A stretch of 45,766 bases of DNA from assembly GCA_937868485.1 (NCBI GenBank), contig CALMML010000389.1, positions 1 to 45,766 of the forward strand. The letters run 5' to 3'. This document shows positions 1 through 7,494 of the stretch, in pieces. The notes beneath the pieces were generated by a model. It did no database searches and was not told the DNA's origin. It saw nothing but the letters and a program-made list of their open reading frames with translations. Source of the DNA: an uncultured Myxococcales bacterium (GTDB lineage Bacteria > Myxococcota_A > Polyangia > Palsa-1104 > JAEUJZ01). Both the position numbers and the translations under genes were made by a program. The first letter of the stretch is position 1. The number at the start of each line of letters is the position of its first letter.

Positions 1-116
1 ACCGCCCGCTCCCGCCCCGGCCAAAACACGTTAGACGGCTTGAGATCCCGGTGGATCGCAGCCTAGAGGTGGGGATGCGCTTGGGTTTCACCCCTCGTCG
101 CGATGCGCGCGCCAAC
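1..116 (-). pseudogene. Ser/Thr protein kinase fragment (catalytic loop)
   Basis: Read on the minus strand, bases 53 to 1 encode HRDLKPSNVFWPGRERA, the classic Ser/Thr kinase catalytic loop with the catalytic Asp, the Lys two residues on and the Mg-binding Asn. Upstream in the same frame (to about 116) the peptide is weakly kinase-like, with a His six residues before the HRD His, but a TAG stop at 63-65 interrupts it. No start codon or N-lobe precedes it here, so this piece cannot make a kinase alone. The C-lobe presumably continues beyond the window. A kinase N-lobe that stops at the equivalent loop lies on the same strand at 4016-4465, so the two may be halves of one disrupted gene. The loop itself is certain; the relationship is inferred. 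Confidence 0.6.
42..53. other. Candidate left attachment-site core
   Basis: The 12-mer GAGATCCCGGTG inside the kinase HRDL codons matches GAGTTCCCGGTG at 4025-4036 in 11 of 12 positions. The two copies flank the recombinase-bearing segment in direct orientation, as att sites would. The match could equally reflect codons shared by two kinase genes, so this is a hypothesis only. Confidence 0.25.
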
Positions 117-231
117 GTTGATGCCTTGTGGGGATGAAAGGAAGCCTGCTCAGGTGGGCTCGCGTCGTCTCTGCATCGTGCATCCGTAGAAGTTGCTTGG
201 CGTTTTGCCTCGCGATTGAGAAACTGAGATC

Positions 232-1443
232 ATGGTGATTTATGGCCCTTATCCTCCTTCGCCGGGTAGGACGCGGTGGCGTGTGCAGGTCTATGATCCG
301 AAGACGCAGCGGAAGCTCTCTGTAACGGCAGAATCGCGTGAGGCTGCGCTGGCTCTGCGTGAGCGGCTGGAACAGGAAGTGAAGCATGCAGCGCCGCTTC
401 TCGTACATGATGCGATTGCGCAGTACCTGGATGTGAAGCGTCACGACATTCGATCGGACAAGCAGGTAGAAGACTTGGGACGGAAGCTGCGGCAGCTCTG
501 TCCGAACGTTCCGGTATCGTCGGTGACTCCGCAAAAAGCAGAGCAGTACTATCTGGAAGAAACCAGGCGTCAGGGGAAGTTTGGTGCGCTGCGTCCTGCG
601 ACTCATCATGCGCGGCTGCGACTTGCGAAAGCGATGTGGGCGTGGCTGATTCGTCGTGACTTGGCGTCGCAGAATCCGTGGGATCGCGTGGAGCCGATTG
701 GGAAGGTGAGCAGCGGAAAGCTCCAGCTGGATGAAGCGGATGCGCGCAAGCTCGACAAGTTTCTGTTTGCGCAGGCGGACGCCGGAGATGAAGGCGCGCT
801 GGCGCTGCTGTTGGAACTGTATCTGGGACTCCGTTCATCAGAGGTTCTGTCTTTGACCGTGGGCGCGTGTCAGGGACAGATTGTGTACGTTCATGGCACC
901 AAGACCAAGAATGCACGGCGGAAGCTCGAGCTGTATGCTCCCGTCGCTGCGATTCTTTCGAAACACTGTAGGAATCGTCCAGAGTCAGCGCGTGTGTTTG
1001 CTGCGAACTTGCCCAAGCAGCCCAGTGCAAACTGGGCGTACAAGCGACTAAAAAAGATCTGCGCGCAGCTTGGCATTCCTTCGATCTGTCCGCACAGTCT
1101 GCGTGGTCTGCACTCTTCACTGGCGCTTGAAGCGGGAGCCACCACGCATCACGTTGCGAAAGCGCTGGGTCATGCAAGCTTTGGAACAACGGCGAGACAC
1201 TATGCCAAGCCAGAGTCTATCGAAGTAGGAAGGGCTCATCGATTCGTCGCTGCGCTGCATGGAGAGAACACGCAGAGTGAGTCCGCGTCAAGTGCCGCAA
1301 GTGACTCGCACGCTGTGAGCGGAAGTGCAAGCGGATCAGCAGCGTCGGATGCACTGTCTCAGATCCTAGCGGGACTGACGCCAGAGCTTCGCGAGCAAGT
1401 GGTTGCGCAGCTTCGCCTTCGTGCAGATGGAAGTGGTCGTTAG
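232..1443 (+). CDS. Tyrosine recombinase / phage-type integrase
   Basis: A 403-residue site-specific recombinase that would cut and rejoin DNA through a 3'-phosphotyrosine intermediate. Residues about 1-50 form a basic N-terminal arm-type domain, 55-155 a SAM-like core-binding domain, and 165-340 the catalytic domain. The full catalytic set is visible: Arg201 (GLRSSEV), Lys224/226 (TKTKN), His288 and Arg291 (HSLRG), His314 (LGHASFG) and the nucleophile Tyr324 (RHYAKPE). A Ser/Ala-rich linker (348-372) leads to a short C-terminal helix, an unusual add-on. The gene points into the islet and lies 180 bp inside the left kinase fragment, a typical place for an integrase near an att site. The ribosome site is weak. 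It converges on the DUF2325 gene with a 34-bp gap. It looks intact, so the element could still be mobile, but excision cannot be judged from sequence. Confidence 0.93.
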   Translation: MVIYGPYPPSPGRTRWRVQVYDPKTQRKLSVTAESREAALALRERLEQEVKHAAPLLVHDAIAQYLDVKRHDIRSDKQVEDLGRKLRQLCPNVPVSSVTPQKAEQYYLEETRRQGKFGALRPATHHARLRLAKAMWAWLIRRDLASQNPWDRVEPIGKVSSGKLQLDEADARKLDKFLFAQADAGDEGALALLLELYLGLRSSEVLSLTVGACQGQIVYVHGTKTKNARRKLELYAPVAAILSKHCRNRPESARVFAANLPKQPSANWAYKRLKKICAQLGIPSICPHSLRGLHSSLALEAGATTHHVAKALGHASFGTTARHYAKPESIEVGRAHRFVAALHGENTQSESASSAASDSHAVSGSASGSAASDALSQILAGLTPELREQVVAQLRLRADGSGR

Positions 1444-1477
1444 GAATGTGAATCAGATCAGTCATCGTGCGCGGTGA

Positions 1478-2830
1478 CTACTGCTTGGCATCGACGACAG
1501 AGATCACGCGCGCAGAGACCTCCTTCATCGTCACTTGTCCCACAGTCTGTAGTCCCAGCGCGAACGAAGACAGACCCGAGCTGCGCAGCACAATCAGCTG
1601 TTTCGCCAGGTGCTTGCATGCGCGCTTCACTTTCCAATAGGCCGCGTGACTGACGCAGTCCACTGGACACACCACGGCATCAATGGTGCTGAGCGCTCGC
1701 GTCACCGCATCCAGTGATTCCTCCAGTCCGCCGTCATGATGCAGGAAGGCTCCGCCACGTCGTTCCACCAGGGCGCGATAGTGCTGTACCAAGCTGCTGC
1801 GACCCCCAACGCAGAGAATTCGCTTTCCGGTCAGATCCGCCTGATGCGCAAGCGCTGCGGGATCTTTGAGCGGACACGGTGTCACCCGACAGAGAAGCTC
1901 TCTTTCCAGCGCTTCATTTTCTAACGACAGATCGAGCGCCAGCTCACACGCTTGCGCTTCTGCTCGACGTGATTCTGCCAGGTCCGATCGCGTCTGAGAC
2001 AGAGTCTGTTCCATCCGCAGCAGACGCTCATTTGCCGTCGCAAGCAGCTGTTCTAAGGAACCCTGCTGCTGTCGCATTTCATCGATCAGCGTTTGCGATT
2101 CCAGCTCCACGATCCGCTGCTGGGCCGCAGCCAGACGTAGCTCCGCCAGCGCGAGTGTCCGTCGGCTGCGTTCCTTCTGTTCTTCTTCAAGTCGCTGCTG
2201 TTTTTGAAGCGCGCGATGGTCGTGCGTAAGCTGCGCGAGCTTGCCGTCCAGCGCAGCGCAGGAACCTTCCAGCACATGCAGCCGCGCCAAGTCCGCTTGT
2301 CGCGATGCACCGACGAGATGAGACAGCATGTGAATCTCTCCGAACAGTCGCCAGCGCAGCGTTCCGGTACACAGCGGATGACTCATTGCACCCCAGTACG
2401 CACCCGCAATGTGACCGCTTGCACAGACCTCCTGAAAGCGCGCTTGCAGCTCTTCCGGTGTCCGCGCACGACGTACGATCGATGCAGATCTTGCGTGGCG
2501 TCGTTCCAGCTCTTTGTCGACGATCTTCGATAGATCATTGGGATTCGTCACCATCTCGACAAACCACGAGTGAAGCTGATACGCGGCAGTGGTCGGCTCG
2601 ATTCGATACCGTGCACGACGCGCGATGACATGTAGATCATTGAGCGTCAGACAAGTACCCAGCACCGAGCAGAGCATTCCTGGATCGACCTGCCAGATGC
2701 GCAGACGCGATGCGGTGACGGTCTGCTTTTCCTGCTGGGGATCGGTGCAGACAGTCTCTCCGCCACCGATTTCTCCCGGTCGATCGGGAGGATGCAGACC
2801 AACGACTTTGAGGCTGTGCTGCTGGTTCAT
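1478..2830 (-). CDS. DUF2325 domain protein with central coiled coil
   Basis: A 450-residue cytoplasmic protein with no signal peptide. Residues about 45-180 form a conserved helical region with fixed Cys, His and Trp residues (LGTCLTLNDLH, GAYWGAMSHP, FGEIHMLSHL). Residues about 178-312 are a long Glu/Gln/Arg-rich coiled coil. Residues 336-420 are the DUF2325 domain (ILCVGGRSSLVQHYR, then CPVDCVSHAAYWKVKRACK), a small Rossmann-like fold with conserved Cys and His that could bind a metal or nucleotide. The biochemical role of the family is unknown to me. The gene is divergent from a siderophore-interacting protein, with a Fur box between them, which points to iron-dependent expression. It could be a metal sensor, a scaffold or a regulator; the sequence does not decide. 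Confidence 0.82.
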   Translation of the reverse strand: MNQQHSLKVVGLHPPDRPGEIGGGETVCTDPQQEKQTVTASRLRIWQVDPGMLCSVLGTCLTLNDLHVIARRARYRIEPTTAAYQLHSWFVEMVTNPNDLSKIVDKELERRHARSASIVRRARTPEELQARFQEVCASGHIAGAYWGAMSHPLCTGTLRWRLFGEIHMLSHLVGASRQADLARLHVLEGSCAALDGKLAQLTHDHRALQKQQRLEEEQKERSRRTLALAELRLAAAQQRIVELESQTLIDEMRQQQGSLEQLLATANERLLRMEQTLSQTRSDLAESRRAEAQACELALDLSLENEALERELLCRVTPCPLKDPAALAHQADLTGKRILCVGGRSSLVQHYRALVERRGGAFLHHDGGLEESLDAVTRALSTIDAVVCPVDCVSHAAYWKVKRACKHLAKQLIVLRSSGLSSFALGLQTVGQVTMKEVSARVISVVDAKQ

Positions 2831-2901
2831 CGGTCGAGTCGCTCCGTGTTTTGCTTGTCGCTTCGTCGATTTTCCGTCGCTAAGATCCGTAAGCTGACTG
2901 T

Positions 2902-2920
2902 GATATTGAAAATCATTATC
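2902..2920. promoter_or_regulatory. Fur box (ferric uptake regulator operator)
   Basis: The 19-mer GATATTGAAAATCATTATC matches the classical Fur consensus GATAATGATAATCATTATC at 17 of 19 positions. It lies 72 bp upstream of the DUF2325 start and about 210 bp upstream of the siderophore-interacting protein start, in the shared divergent promoter region, in an AT-rich patch unlike the surrounding DNA. It predicts repression of one or both genes by Fe-Fur under iron sufficiency. Confidence 0.85.
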
Positions 2921-3044
2921 AATTAAGTAATCGGAAGCATCCCAGCTGTCAAGCGCAAGCGGACCTCTGCCTCGTGTGGAGCCTTCCGACGCACAAGACT
3001 TCTTTGCGCGGATCGCTTCGCAACTTTCTGGTTGAAAGACAAGT

Positions 3045-3058
3045 TAAGATATATCTTA
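3045..3058. promoter_or_regulatory. Perfect 14-bp palindrome, candidate operator
   Basis: TAAGATATATCTTA is a perfect inverted repeat in the leader, 70 bp before the siderophore-interacting protein start. The size and symmetry suit a dimeric winged-helix repressor. The E. coli homologue of the downstream gene (yqjH) is repressed by the PadR-family protein YqjI as well as by Fur, so a PadR-like regulator is a reasonable guess. No such regulator is encoded in this window. Confidence 0.5.
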
Positions 3059-3127
3059 GATGCATCAAAGATAGAGCGAGCACTTCCCATACACAGCTGC
3101 GCGCTGCACCAAGAAAAGGGGTGTGAC

Positions 3128-3910
3128 ATGGAACCTTCCGCACACAGTTCGTCCGCAAAGCACGTCATCGTTCGTCAGCGACATGAGCTAAGGAGACGCA
3201 GTCTGATCGTCAGCGCTGTGCATGACTTGTCGCGGCGTATGCGTCGCATCGTGCTGACTTCTCCAGAGCTTGCGGACTTCCGCAGCTTGTCTCCTGATGA
3301 TCATGTGAAGGTCTTTTTTCCTACCGATCAGGGGGAACAGATGCGGGACTTCACGCCGCGTCGGTTTGATGTGCAGGCGCAGACGCTGACCATCGATTTT
3401 GCGCTGCATGAATCGGGAATTGCGACGCGCTGGGCGACCCAAGCTACCGTCGGACAGCGACTGATTGTGGGCGGTCCTCGGGGGTCCCGCGTGGTGCCAG
3501 ATGACTTCGACTGGTACGCCTTCTTTGGGGATGAGACTGCGCTTCCAGCCATCGGACGCTGGGTCGAGTCGCTTCGTCCACAGGTTCCGGTGCTGACTGC
3601 TGTGGTGATTGCGGATGAGTCAGAGTCGCAGCAGCTCCAGACACGCGCCGATCATCGTGCGGTCTGGATTTCGCGTGGTGAGCCAAGTGAAGAGGACTCC
3701 GAACGGCTGCTTCCGTACGTCGAGCGTCTCGCCAACTGTTCAGGGGATGGCTTCGTGTGGATCGCAGGAGAATCGCACATGGTCGGCGTCATTCGTGATC
3801 AAGTGCTGGCTGCTGGACATCCGCGTGACTGGCTGGAAGCAAGAGGCTACTGGAAGCGTGGCGAGACAGATTCTTTCAGCGATTCCGCATCGCGTGAACG
3901 GCACCGCTAG
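3128..3910 (+). CDS. Siderophore-interacting protein (NAD(P)H-dependent ferric-siderophore reductase)
   Basis: A 260-residue flavoprotein of the SIP/ViuB/YqjH family, which reduces Fe(III)-siderophores in the cytosol to release Fe(II). The N-terminal FAD-binding barrel contains RDFTPRRF (73-80), equivalent to the R-x-[FY]-T-P-R-R-[FY] flavin-binding signature, followed by the family-typical ATRWA and GGPRGS segments. The C-terminal NAD(P)H-binding half has GDETALPAIGRW, WIAGE and the terminal GYWKRGE. ATG 3128 is chosen because AAGGGG lies 7 bases upstream. An upstream in-frame ATG at 3032 would put the palindromic operator inside the coding sequence and adds residues not typical of the family. 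The divergent Fur box implies iron-starvation induction. The 3' end runs into the antisense tail of the broken kinase. Confidence 0.92.
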   Translation: MEPSAHSSSAKHVIVRQRHELRRRSLIVSAVHDLSRRMRRIVLTSPELADFRSLSPDDHVKVFFPTDQGEQMRDFTPRRFDVQAQTLTIDFALHESGIATRWATQATVGQRLIVGGPRGSRVVPDDFDWYAFFGDETALPAIGRWVESLRPQVPVLTAVVIADESESQQLQTRADHRAVWISRGEPSEEDSERLLPYVERLANCSGDGFVWIAGESHMVGVIRDQVLAAGHPRDWLEARGYWKRGETDSFSDSASRERHR

Positions 3911-4465
3911 CCGGCGATCTTGGAGCCTCTGCGCGGACACGTTGCGGACTCCTTTTGGGGGTTCGCTCGCACTTCCCCCGCGCTGCATGATTTGATGAAT
4001 CACCGACGGAAATGTACTCGGGCAGAGTTCCCGGTGAACCACTCCTTCGCCGTGAATGTAGGCCAGTGCATCACACAGAGACAGCGCGCGGATCAGTAGT
4101 TCTTGCAGTGCGGTCTGCGGCAGCGGCTTGCGCTTGCCTGCGCTGGCTTGGTGATGATGCTCGTTGAACTGTTCCCAGGTTCCGCAGTCAAACAGCTCCA
4201 TCGTGTACCACGGTAGGTTGCGGAACACGCCATCGTCGCGAAGCTGCACCACACCGGGATGCGATAAGCGCCGAAGTCTCTGGATTTCGCGCCGAATGCT
4301 CGACAGAAGGTGTGGGCTCTGGGCCTTCACCGTCTTGAGCGCATACAGCTTTCCGTTCTGAATGTGTCGAGCACGAAAGACGACGCCCATACCGCCCCGA
4401 CCCAGCGTATCCAGGACTTCATACGGACCGACCTGGGCTCCAGGTACGATGGCGAAGGCATCCAA
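3740..4465 (-). pseudogene. Truncated Ser/Thr protein kinase (N-lobe only)
   Basis: The frame encodes 241 residues, but only about 1-150 are kinase-like. These include the glycine loop LGRGGMGVVFRA (21-32), the ATP-anchoring Lys in YALKTV (about 44), the helix-C Glu in RREIQRL, a hinge region, and the start of the catalytic loop, HRELCPST (144-151), where the catalytic Asp of HRD is Glu. After that, near base 4016, similarity ends. The frame has no DFG or APE motif and runs antisense over the end of the siderophore-interacting protein gene. AAGG lies 8 bases before the ATG, and the gene follows the GST gene by 42 bp, so it was probably the last gene of the MoxR operon. The missing C-lobe may be the fragment at the window start. 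It cannot be an active kinase as it stands. Confidence 0.75.
4025..4036. other. Candidate right attachment-site core
   Basis: GAGTTCCCGGTG is the near-repeat (11 of 12) of the 42-53 sequence. It lies at the exact point where the kinase reading frame stops resembling kinases. It would be the right junction of an approximately 4.0-kb insertion if the islet is an integrated element. Confidence 0.25.
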
Positions 4466-4507
4466 GCTGCCTTGTATCGTTTCATCAAAGCGGAAGTGAG
4501 GTCAATA

Positions 4508-5257
4508 CTACGTGCGCATCAGTCCGCGTCGCGGGGACTCTGCCGCAAAGCTATCCGGTGTCAAGGGAACCTGCAGCTCGGCGAGCACTGCTCGATGCTG
4601 ACGCGGTGGCGTGCGAATCAGTCGATGCTCAATTGGAAACAGCTTGGCAAAGGACTCCAGCGAGTGCACGCGCTCTAGGTAGTACACCGTCTTCGGCCAG
4701 CGACTTGCATCCAGCGAGATCCGCGACAGCATCACATTGCGGAACATCGCACCCAGTGCGACATCGGCGATCGAGACACTTCCGTATAAGAAGCCTGAAG
4801 AAGGCATCTTTTGTTCGAGGTAGTCCATGATTCCGGGAAGCTCTTGTTCGCGCGCACGCTCAACCACATCGTGATTCGCGGGCTCTTCCCAGACTGCGGG
4901 ACCGATGGCGACTTGGTTAAAGATGCGCCAGATGAAGACCTCTGCCATGCGCGTGTCGGAATACTCTTCGATCCAGCGCGCCTGGGCTCGCTTCACAATG
5001 TCTTGCGGATACAGCGCTGGCGTCGGATAGCGATCTTCCAGGTACTGACAGATCACCGATGAATCGCTGAGCGTCACCTTGTCATCCACGAGCACCGGAA
5101 TACGCCGCAGCGGACTGACCTGCGAAAAGCGATCATCACCGAAAAACGGAATGATCGGATCGATCTGATACGGAATCCCTTTTAGGTCCAGAAACACCAA
5201 GACCTTGCGAACGAAGGGAGACAGATAGCTACCGACGATGCGAACGGGTGTGGTCAT
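4508..5257 (-). CDS. Glutathione S-transferase family protein
   Basis: A 249-residue soluble protein. The N-terminal thioredoxin-like domain begins VRIVGSYLSPFVRKVLVFL and contains the cis-Pro segment RRIPVLVDD and the glutathione gamma-Glu-binding DSSVI motif (about residues 66-70). An all-helical C-terminal domain follows (about 90-215). The Ser in the SPFVRK segment is at the position that activates glutathione in several bacterial and zeta/omega-like classes. The substrate is unknown; GST-fold proteins without transferase activity are common. It starts 59 bp after the molybdoenzyme stop, with AGGA 7 bases before the ATG. That AGGA belongs to the last copy of an 11-bp tandem repeat. The gene is probably co-transcribed with the MoxR operon. 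Confidence 0.88.
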   Translation of the reverse strand: MTTPVRIVGSYLSPFVRKVLVFLDLKGIPYQIDPIIPFFGDDRFSQVSPLRRIPVLVDDKVTLSDSSVICQYLEDRYPTPALYPQDIVKRAQARWIEEYSDTRMAEVFIWRIFNQVAIGPAVWEEPANHDVVERAREQELPGIMDYLEQKMPSSGFLYGSVSIADVALGAMFRNVMLSRISLDASRWPKTVYYLERVHSLESFAKLFPIEHRLIRTPPRQHRAVLAELQVPLTPDSFAAESPRRGLMRT

Positions 5258-5259
5258 GA

Positions 5260-5313
5260 CGATTCCTAAGGCGATTCCTAAGCGATTCCTAAGCGATTCC
5301 TAAGCGATTCCTT
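5260..5313. repeat. Tandem 11-bp repeat, five copies
   Basis: GCGATTCCTAA occurs in tandem about five times (first and last copies imperfect) in the space between the molybdoenzyme stop and the GST start. On the coding strand each copy reads TTAGGAATCGC and carries an AGGA ribosome-binding-like core; the last AGGA is the apparent GST ribosome site. The inverted sequence TTAGGAATC at 5317-5325 can pair with the repeat units and form a small hairpin over the upstream stop codon. Confidence 0.9.
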
Positions 5314-5316
5314 CGG

Positions 5317-7482
5317 TTAGGAATCTGCGCTGCGAACGCGGACTGGAACGCCGTTGAGGCTCGCGGTTCCAGACAGCGGATCCAGAAAATGATCGTCGGT
5401 GATGAGGTTCACGTTGGCTCCTTTGAGAGATCCGGCCACGGGCAGCGTGTCTTGTACCTGCTGGTGTCCGAAGCCGTGCGGAAGCGATACGACACCGGGC
5501 ATGACTTCGTCGCTTACCGCCAGCGTGACCGTGATCGATCCGACCCGCGTATCGACCTGGACGCGCTGTCCTGCTTGCAGTCCCTGCGCGCTTGCATCGT
5601 GCGGATTCATGATCAGCATCGAGCGATCGGGACCTTTGACCAGCGACGGACAGTTGTGCATCCACGAGTTGTTGGTACGAAGCTGTCGTCTTCCGATCAG
5701 CACAAGCCCACGATCGCTGGATTTTTGCTGCATCAGCCAGGTCTTTACGCGCGCGACATCATCGATCAGAACCTGGGGCGCAATCTGGATCATGCGATCT
5801 TTGGTCTGAATTCGCTCGGACAGACACGGACGCAGCGGTCCCAGATCGACTCCGTGCGGCGCCTCCTTGAGCTTCTGTAGACTCAGTCCGTGACGACCGG
5901 GAAGGAAGCGATCTCCGTAGCGGCCCGTGCGCAGCATCAGATCGAGGATGTGTTCCGGCGTGATGCGCAGTCCGACGCGATGTCCAAGCTGTAGCGCGCG
6001 ATCGACCAGCGGCAGTCCGGTGCGCAGTCCGCCGAGTCGCATCGACAGCTCATACAAGATGTCAAAGTCGGTGCGCGAGTCGGGCGCAGGCTGCAGGACG
6101 GGCAGCGAATACTTGGCGGTGTTGCGCACTTGCAGCGAGTGAAACACCAAGTCGTAGTGCGAGCGCTCCAGCGCGTGTCGGCCCGGCAAGATGATGTGCG
6201 CGTGACGCGAGGTTTCGTTGATGTAGTAGTCGAGCGACACCATGAACTCGAGGCTGCCGAGCGCTCGATCGAGTCGCGCACTGTTCGGTACCGACATCAC
6301 GGGATTGCCGAGCATGCAGACGAGCGCGCGAATCTGTCCGGGTCCAGCGGTGTCGATTTCTTCGGCGAGCGCGGCGGCGGGCAAGTTGCCAGCGACCTCG
6401 GGAAGGCTGCGAACCCGCGAGCGCCAGCGTGCATAGCTTTGGCCCGTGACCTTGCGTCCGACGCTGCCCAGGTCAAACGCCGGGCTTGGGAACATCGATC
6501 CGCCTTCGCGATCGAGGTTTCCTGTAAACAGGTTGAGCACATCGATCAGCCAGTTGGTGACGGTGCCAAACTCTTGCTGACACGTTCCAACCCGTCCGTA
6601 GGCGACGGCGCGCGGGGCGGCGGCAAACTCACGGGCAATGCGTACGATCGTCTCCGCTGCGATTCCGGTCGCATCGGCCACAGCGGCGGGCGGAAAGTCT
6701 TTGACCAGCGACTCGATCCGCTCTGCTCCGACGGCAACTTTGCGAATCTCGGCAAAGCGGACGCGCTGCTCCTGACACAGCACATGCAGGATCGAAAGCA
6801 GCAGCGCAGCGTCGGCACCGGGACGGATGAAGTGATGTTCACTGGCCCAGGCTGCACTTTCGCTGCGACGAGGATCGATAAGGACCAGCTTGCCGCCACG
6901 CTCGGTGATGCCACGCAGGCGATTTTTGACGTCACCCAGCGTCATTAGGCTTCCGCCCGACGCTGCGGGATTGGCGCCGAACATCAGCATGTAGCTTGTG
7001 CGATCGACATCTGGGACGGGAATCGTGGTGTTTTCGCCGTACAGCAGCAGGCTGGTCAGCAGGCGAGGGTTTGCGTCTTGCGAGTTTGCGTCGAAGCGAT
7101 TGCGGGTTCCGAGTGCGCGCGTAAACCCGGCATAGCCAAGCAGCGCGTGCAGGTTGTGAACCATCGGGTTGCCAGCGTAGATGCCGATCGCATGTCTGCC
7201 GTCGCGCTCCCGAATGTGCAGGAGGTTGCGTGCGACCTCGTCGAAGGCTTCTTCCCAGTCCATTTCGACAAAGCCGCTGGTGGTGCGACGCATCGGCTTT
7301 CGCAAGCGGCTGGGATCGTCGTAGGTTTCGCGCAGGGCGAAGGCTTTGGGACAGATGTGTCCGGCGGAAAACGAGTCTTCGCTGTCGCCACGCAGGCTGG
7401 TAACGCGGTTGTCTTCGACGGTGATGGACAAGCCGCACATGGCTTCACACAGGTTGCAGGTCGTATGGTGCGTGCTGGGCAT
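5317..7482 (-). CDS. Molybdopterin (MopB-type) oxidoreductase
   Basis: A 721-residue member of the DMSO-reductase/formate-dehydrogenase superfamily, predicted to bind a bis-MGD Mo or W cofactor and one [4Fe-4S] cluster. The cluster motif is Cys9-x2-Cys12-x3-Cys16 with Cys44 (GHICPKA). Cofactor-binding signatures include FGANPAASGG, VLIDPRRSE, IRPGADAALLL and LGNPVMS, and the C-terminal MGD-binding domain ends in SLPHGFGHQQ. The metal ligand lies near NSQDANP (133-139) but I cannot assign it safely. There is no Tat signal peptide and no partner subunit nearby, so it is probably a single-subunit cytoplasmic enzyme; the substrate is unknown. The ATG has AAGGA 9 bases upstream, overlapping the MoxR stop region, which suggests translational coupling. 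Confidence 0.9.
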   Translation of the reverse strand: MPSTHHTTCNLCEAMCGLSITVEDNRVTSLRGDSEDSFSAGHICPKAFALRETYDDPSRLRKPMRRTTSGFVEMDWEEAFDEVARNLLHIRERDGRHAIGIYAGNPMVHNLHALLGYAGFTRALGTRNRFDANSQDANPRLLTSLLLYGENTTIPVPDVDRTSYMLMFGANPAASGGSLMTLGDVKNRLRGITERGGKLVLIDPRRSESAAWASEHHFIRPGADAALLLSILHVLCQEQRVRFAEIRKVAVGAERIESLVKDFPPAAVADATGIAAETIVRIAREFAAAPRAVAYGRVGTCQQEFGTVTNWLIDVLNLFTGNLDREGGSMFPSPAFDLGSVGRKVTGQSYARWRSRVRSLPEVAGNLPAAALAEEIDTAGPGQIRALVCMLGNPVMSVPNSARLDRALGSLEFMVSLDYYINETSRHAHIILPGRHALERSHYDLVFHSLQVRNTAKYSLPVLQPAPDSRTDFDILYELSMRLGGLRTGLPLVDRALQLGHRVGLRITPEHILDLMLRTGRYGDRFLPGRHGLSLQKLKEAPHGVDLGPLRPCLSERIQTKDRMIQIAPQVLIDDVARVKTWLMQQKSSDRGLVLIGRRQLRTNNSWMHNCPSLVKGPDRSMLIMNPHDASAQGLQAGQRVQVDTRVGSITVTLAVSDEVMPGVVSLPHGFGHQQVQDTLPVAGSLKGANVNLITDDHFLDPLSGTASLNGVPVRVRSADS

Positions 7483-7494
7483 GGTTGCGGTTCC

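Noticed and set aside
3032-3127. N-terminal extension of the siderophore-interacting protein
   Set aside because: It would place the perfect palindrome in coding sequence, lacks family similarity, and ATG 3128 has a much better ribosome site.
1-4465. Insertion sequence or transposon bounded by terminal inverted repeats
   Set aside because: I find no transposase and no inverted terminal repeats; the only mobility gene is a tyrosine recombinase.
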